NCBI GenBank assembly: GCA_030693705.1
Contig: JAUYAB010000092.1
Span: 1-36,533, forward strand
Source: Ignavibacteria bacterium
Lineage (GTDB): Bacteria; Bacteroidota; Ignavibacteria; Ignavibacteriales; Ignavibacteriaceae
DNA length: 36,533 nucleotides
Direction of reading: 5' to 3'
Below are positions 32,810 through 36,533 of the stretch, one piece after another (positions within the stretch are counted from its first letter, which is position 1; the number at the start of each line of letters is the position of its first letter). The notes under the pieces were generated by a model. The model did no database searches. It was not told the DNA's origin and was given only the letters and a program-made list of their open reading frames with translations. The translations under genes were made by a program, and so were the position numbers.

Positions 32810-35800
32810 TTATGAAATGGGTAATTGAATGATAAAAGTGGCGCCTTTTCCGTAAACCGATTCTACCGAGATGCTGCCTTTATGTTTATTAACAATAATA
32901 TCGTGAGCAATTGAAAGTCCCTGCCCGGTTCCTTTTCCAACTTCTTTTGTTGTAAAGAAAGGATCAAAAATTCTGCTTAAATTTTCCTGCTTAATGCCCG
33001 TTCCGGTGTCGGTAATTCTTAATTCAACCGATGAAGCATGTTGCTTGGTTTCAATTAATATTTTCCCTTTAACGCCGGAGTCTTTTTCTATTGCAAGTTG
33101 AATAGCGTGTACCGCATTTATTATCAAGTTAAGGATCACCTGATTAATTTCATCGGGAATGCATGAGATAGCGGGAAGATCCGGATCAAGATTCATCTCA
33201 AGATCGGAGATATACTTCCACTCGTTCTTGGAGATTGCAGCCGTTACTTGAATACCGTGATTCAGATCCGTATATGTTTTTTCTCTTTGTTCCGGGTGCG
33301 CAAAATCTTTCATCGCGGAAATAATTTTACTAACGCGCTCAATTCCAACCTGTGTTTGCTCAATGGCAGAGGGAATTTCGCTGATGAAATAAGGAATGTC
33401 GAAATCTTCCTGGATTTTTCTTATCGCTTTAATAATTTCAACAAAGTCTTTGAAAGCGGCGGAATCTTTTACCGATTCATTAATGGAAGTAAGCAAAGTA
33501 GTAAAAGATTGAAAAGCATCTTTTAAGAAATTTGTGTTGTCGCTGATGTACTGCATCGGCGTATTTATTTCGTGCGCAATCCCGGCAGCAAGTCTTCCGA
33601 TCGATTCCATTTTTTGTGAAAGCGATAATTGCTTTTCAATCTTCAATCGTTCGGTCATATCCCGGATAATGTAAACGAATCCGCGCACCTTTCCTTTTTG
33701 ATCTCGCAAAACATTTGAGTTGATTGAGATCGTAAGTTTTTTCCCGCTCCGGGAAAGTAACGTTAAGTATTCGTTAACATGCTCTTCTTGCTGCCGGTCG
33801 TTATTGTGCCCGTGAGTTTCTTTTGGTTCTTGCGGAGCCGATTCGTTTTTGTGGAATTCAAGAACGGAAAAAATTGATTTTCCCAGCAACCAAATTTGTT
33901 CAACTCCAACAATTTCTTCTGCGGCGTTGTTCACCAGATTAATCTTGTCTTCAAGATCGGTTGTAATAACGCCGTCGGTGATGCTTCTTAACGTTACGCT
34001 CAACTCTTCTTTTTCAGACTGCAACGCTTCTTCTGCGCGTTTTCTTTCTACTGCGTTGATGATAATATCGGCGATAGTCGCAAGTTGATCCAAATCTTCT
34101 TCGTTCCATTTGCTTTCCGTGTGGAGTCGTTCGTATCCCATAAAACCGCGTAAACGAGAACCATAAACCATTGGAACAAGGATCAGCGATTTTGTTCCTT
34201 CGAACATTTGTTTCTGTTCAATTGAAATTTCTCCAATATTTTCAACCTCGAAATGAGGAAGATGGAGAACTTCAAAGTTTGAGAGTTTGTCGGTGATCCA
34301 TGAAAAAAGAGAGACGGGAATATTTCTAAATTCACCCGATTTAAAATTGATGATCTGTTCGGTCCATTCAAAAGTTTTATCAACAAGATTTCCATCGGCG
34401 GAAAATAAAAAAAGATAACTTCGCTGAACATTTAAAAACACGCCGATGCTTCTGATCGTATCGTTTATTCCGTAATCAATTTCTTCCGAAGAGTAGTGAA
34501 TGAAATTGGAAGAAATAGTCGTTACCATTTTTTCAAGTTGAATTCTACGATTAAGAGCTTCTTCCATCTTTAACTGTTCTTTAAAGAGCAACGCATTTTC
34601 AAGAACTATCGCTAACTGTTCACCGATCATTGTAAAAAGCTCGATGTCGGAATTAGTAAAGCTGTGGACAGCGAAAGTATTATCCAAACGTAAAACTCCA
34701 ACTACTTTTTGCCGGCTTTTGATCGGAACGGCAACCGTCGATTTTATTTTTAGGCGTTCGGTATATTCTACCGGAAGAAGTTTAGTTTTAGTGCAATCGT
34801 TAATGATTATCGGGCGCTGTTCTTTAAAACATATTTCATTGAACTTCAACGCCATATCCGTAGAAGCCGAATGAGCATCTAATTGATTTGCATCAACAAG
34901 AATATCAAGTTGGGGATCATGGAGAAAGAGACTTGCCCGATGTACGCCGCGGTCGCCTAAATATTGGGGAATAACCTCATAGACCCTTGAAAAAACTTTA
35001 TTCAAATCCATTGTAGACTGAAATGTTTCGTTCAAAGCTTTAAGCAATTGAAGTTTTGTGATTTTATCTTTCAGCGCTTCTTCGGCATTAATTCTTTCGG
35101 TAACGTCTCTCGAGATCCCAACAATTCCGGTGATCTTTCCTTTTTTATCAAAGATTGGAACCTTGGTTGCGGAGATCCATTTTTCACTTCCGTCGCTCTT
35201 TACCATTTTTTCAACTTTATCGATCAACGGAATTCCCGACTCCATCATCCGCTGTTCATCGCGCAGGGTAGTTTCGGCAAATTCTTTCGGGAAGAAATCG
35301 GAATCGGTTTTTCCGATTGCTTCTTGCGGTGATTGTAAATCCAACAGTTTGGCTTGCGCCTGGTTAATACGAATGAAACGGCTTTGGTTATCTTTGAAAT
35401 AAATAATGTCCGGGATATTACTTAACAAACTATCAAGAAGATTTTTTTCGTAAGCGAGCTGTTTTTCTGTTTCCTTCCGCTCCGTAATGTCGTTAATAAT
35501 TCCAACAACGCCGCCGGGATTGTTGTCGTACTTCATAAAAGTAGCAAGATTAAAAACCACATCGTGCAATGTTCCGTCTTTGAATTTAATTCGGGCTTCA
35601 AAAGTATTGTGCCCGGGATTGTGGTAGAGCGACTCATTCATCAAGTAATATTTTTCTGCGGCTTCTTTGGAAGCAAACTCAATAATATTTGTCTTGGCGG
35701 GAATTGATCCCGGAAGACCAATACTGTTTTCGAAAACCGTATTTACCCCCAAATAAAAGCCGTTTATATCTTTATAGAAAACGGGATTTGGAATTGCGTT

Positions 35801-36244
35801 TATCAGAACTTGCAAAAAAGTAAGTTGATTCATCAATAAATCATCAGACTCGTTGATCCTCTTTTTTTTGTTACACTCTTTAGAAGATTGCTCAATAACC
35901 GAAAGCAAACGGGGCATATTGTCTTTTGTTACAAAATCAGCCGCCCCTTTGGACAGAGATTCGAGCATTAACTTTTTTGAAATTTTTTTCGATACAAAGA
36001 TGAAAGGAGTTTCCGGTCGTTTTTCTTTTGCGAGCTGTAAAGCTGTGAGACCGCCAACTTTTGGCAGATGATATTCAGAGAGGATCAACTGGCAATGGTT
36101 TGCTTCCAGAGCGCTCAAAAACGAGTCTTTGTCATAAACATGTGTTGTTTTGCAGTCGATCTTACTTTCTTTTAAAAAATTATCAAGAAGATCGGCATTC
36201 TCAGAATTTTGTTCCAGTACAAGAATGTGCGGCTTTTTATCCAT
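32810..36244 (-). CDS. Large multi-sensor histidine kinase with Glu-substituted receiver
   Basis: A 1144-residue cytoplasmic kinase. Domains in order: receiver-like (5-120), PAS (140-255), PAS (265-385; IPDIIYFKDNQSRFIRINQA), GAF (400-550), GAF (570-735), PAS (745-865), HisKA (KMESIGRLAAGIAHEINTPM, His891) and HATPase (VILNLIINAVHAIQ, ITDTGTGIKQENLSRIFDPF, GKGTGQGLSIAHDI). The receiver has Glu57 where the phosphoacceptor Asp belongs (LILSEYHLPKVGG) and only one acidic residue in the pocket (LEQNSEN), so it probably cannot be phosphorylated in the usual way. The kinase motifs are complete. It heads a minus-strand operon with two receiver regulators. The ATG lacks a clear ribosome site. Confidence 0.92.
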   Translation of the reverse strand: MDKKPHILVLEQNSENADLLDNFLKESKIDCKTTHVYDKDSFLSALEANHCQLILSEYHLPKVGGLTALQLAKEKRPETPFIFVSKKISKKLMLESLSKGAADFVTKDNMPRLLSVIEQSSKECNKKKRINESDDLLMNQLTFLQVLINAIPNPVFYKDINGFYLGVNTVFENSIGLPGSIPAKTNIIEFASKEAAEKYYLMNESLYHNPGHNTFEARIKFKDGTLHDVVFNLATFMKYDNNPGGVVGIINDITERKETEKQLAYEKNLLDSLLSNIPDIIYFKDNQSRFIRINQAQAKLLDLQSPQEAIGKTDSDFFPKEFAETTLRDEQRMMESGIPLIDKVEKMVKSDGSEKWISATKVPIFDKKGKITGIVGISRDVTERINAEEALKDKITKLQLLKALNETFQSTMDLNKVFSRVYEVIPQYLGDRGVHRASLFLHDPQLDILVDANQLDAHSASTDMALKFNEICFKEQRPIIINDCTKTKLLPVEYTERLKIKSTVAVPIKSRQKVVGVLRLDNTFAVHSFTNSDIELFTMIGEQLAIVLENALLFKEQLKMEEALNRRIQLEKMVTTISSNFIHYSSEEIDYGINDTIRSIGVFLNVQRSYLFLFSADGNLVDKTFEWTEQIINFKSGEFRNIPVSLFSWITDKLSNFEVLHLPHFEVENIGEISIEQKQMFEGTKSLILVPMVYGSRLRGFMGYERLHTESKWNEEDLDQLATIADIIINAVERKRAEEALQSEKEELSVTLRSITDGVITTDLEDKINLVNNAAEEIVGVEQIWLLGKSIFSVLEFHKNESAPQEPKETHGHNNDRQQEEHVNEYLTLLSRSGKKLTISINSNVLRDQKGKVRGFVYIIRDMTERLKIEKQLSLSQKMESIGRLAAGIAHEINTPMQYISDNTNFLKDAFQSFTTLLTSINESVKDSAAFKDFVEIIKAIRKIQEDFDIPYFISEIPSAIEQTQVGIERVSKIISAMKDFAHPEQREKTYTDLNHGIQVTAAISKNEWKYISDLEMNLDPDLPAISCIPDEINQVILNLIINAVHAIQLAIEKDSGVKGKILIETKQHASSVELRITDTGTGIKQENLSRIFDPFFTTKEVGKGTGQGLSIAHDIIVNKHKGSISVESVYGKGATFIIQLPIS

Positions 36245-36253
36245 TTATAAGGG

Positions 36254-36259
36254 ATTATA
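36254..36259 (-). promoter_or_regulatory. Possible -10 box upstream of the kinase operon
   Basis: On the minus strand TATAAT lies 10 bases before the ATG of the large kinase gene. If used, transcription would begin within a few bases of the start codon, consistent with the lack of a ribosome site (leaderless or near-leaderless). No good -35 box is seen 16-18 bp further up. It may be chance in AT-rich DNA. Confidence 0.3.
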
Positions 36260-36533
36260 CTATGGTAATTGAATAGAATTTCTATAGCCTATTATCGAAG
36301 AAAAAAATATAATTTTGAGTTAAAAATTGGGGAAAGACGACGAACAGCATGAATACGGAATTAGATAGTTAGTAAAAATCCGCCGCGGCGGACTGCGCTA
36401 GATGGCAAGAATAGTTATCGAAAATTTCTCGCAACGTTCGCAAAGAAAGCTCAACGTCCGCAAAGGGAAAATTCGTCGCGAGCGTGGCGGTTCGTGGCGA
36501 GCTTAGCGAGAAAAAAGATGAAAGAAATACTAC
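36260..36533. other. Right-edge non-coding stretch
   Basis: No gene is supported. At 36361-36395 there is a fragment (TTAGATAGTTAGTAAAAAT then CCGCCGCGGCGGACT) resembling the later part of the interspersed repeat at 23090-23125 and the GC palindrome near 23236, so the same repeat family reaches the edge of the window. Confidence 0.5.

Overview
The window looks like a chromosomal segment from an AT-rich, motile, Gram-negative bacterium. A P-ring gene (flgI) and an L-ring gene (flgH) imply an outer membrane. The mix of flagellar genes with many HDOD, receiver and PAS-kinase proteins, plus dispersed GCCCT/AGGGC hairpin repeats, suggests the Bacteroidota/Ignavibacteriota (FCB) group. That placement is an inference from style and gene content; no rRNA or tRNA gene was seen that could settle it.

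Region 1 (1-17438) is one nearly gapless plus-strand flagellar unit. It starts with the 3' end of a flagellar sigma factor (fliA), then two tandem HDOD proteins, a GAF/kinase-like protein that has lost its catalytic histidine and ATP-site motifs, and an unassigned membrane protein. Next come the rod, ring and hook-filament junction genes flgF, flgG, flgA, flgH, flgI, flgJ (fused to a lytic transglycosylase), flgN, flgK and flgL (with a FlgE-like insert). A first stator pair (motA/motB), fliW-csrA, a receiver-Hpt protein, a second stator pair, a lone receiver and a receiver-DHp protein without an ATPase domain follow. Genes overlap (ATGA, TTGA, GTGA, TAATG) or sit 1-18 nt apart, so co-transcription is likely. 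The unit joins flagellum assembly, motor power, CsrA control and phosphorelay parts.

Region 2 (17496-21771) has an unrecognised 219-residue protein, a PAS-rich sensor histidine kinase, a spacer with a doubtful small minus-strand ORF, and a second histidine kinase. These kinases are plausible phosphate donors for the stand-alone receiver and Hpt proteins, but nothing in the sequence proves pairing.

Region 3 (21772-23845) is non-coding and repeat-rich. It holds 21 tandem 21-bp units in exact register (21809-22249) and three copies of a hairpin-bearing interspersed repeat (about 362, 362 and 199 bp).

Region 4 (23846-29445) looks like a small accessory or defence island: a DUF3800-like protein followed by a UvrD-family helicase, a DUF1016/YhcG-type PDDEXK protein, a BRO/DinD-like protein, and directly after it a 41-codon remnant resembling the N terminus of a type I restriction HsdR subunit. 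The last three look like what is left of a decayed type I restriction-modification operon. Short hairpin repeats flank the DUF1016 gene.

Region 5 (29722-36533) has an unrecognised helical protein with a proline-rich tail, a perfect 13-bp-stem terminator between convergent genes, and a minus-strand three-gene signalling operon. That operon, read from the right, encodes a 1144-residue kinase with a Glu-substituted receiver, a receiver-HDOD protein and a receiver with a degenerate HD-GYP domain. The last 289 bases hold no gene that I can support.
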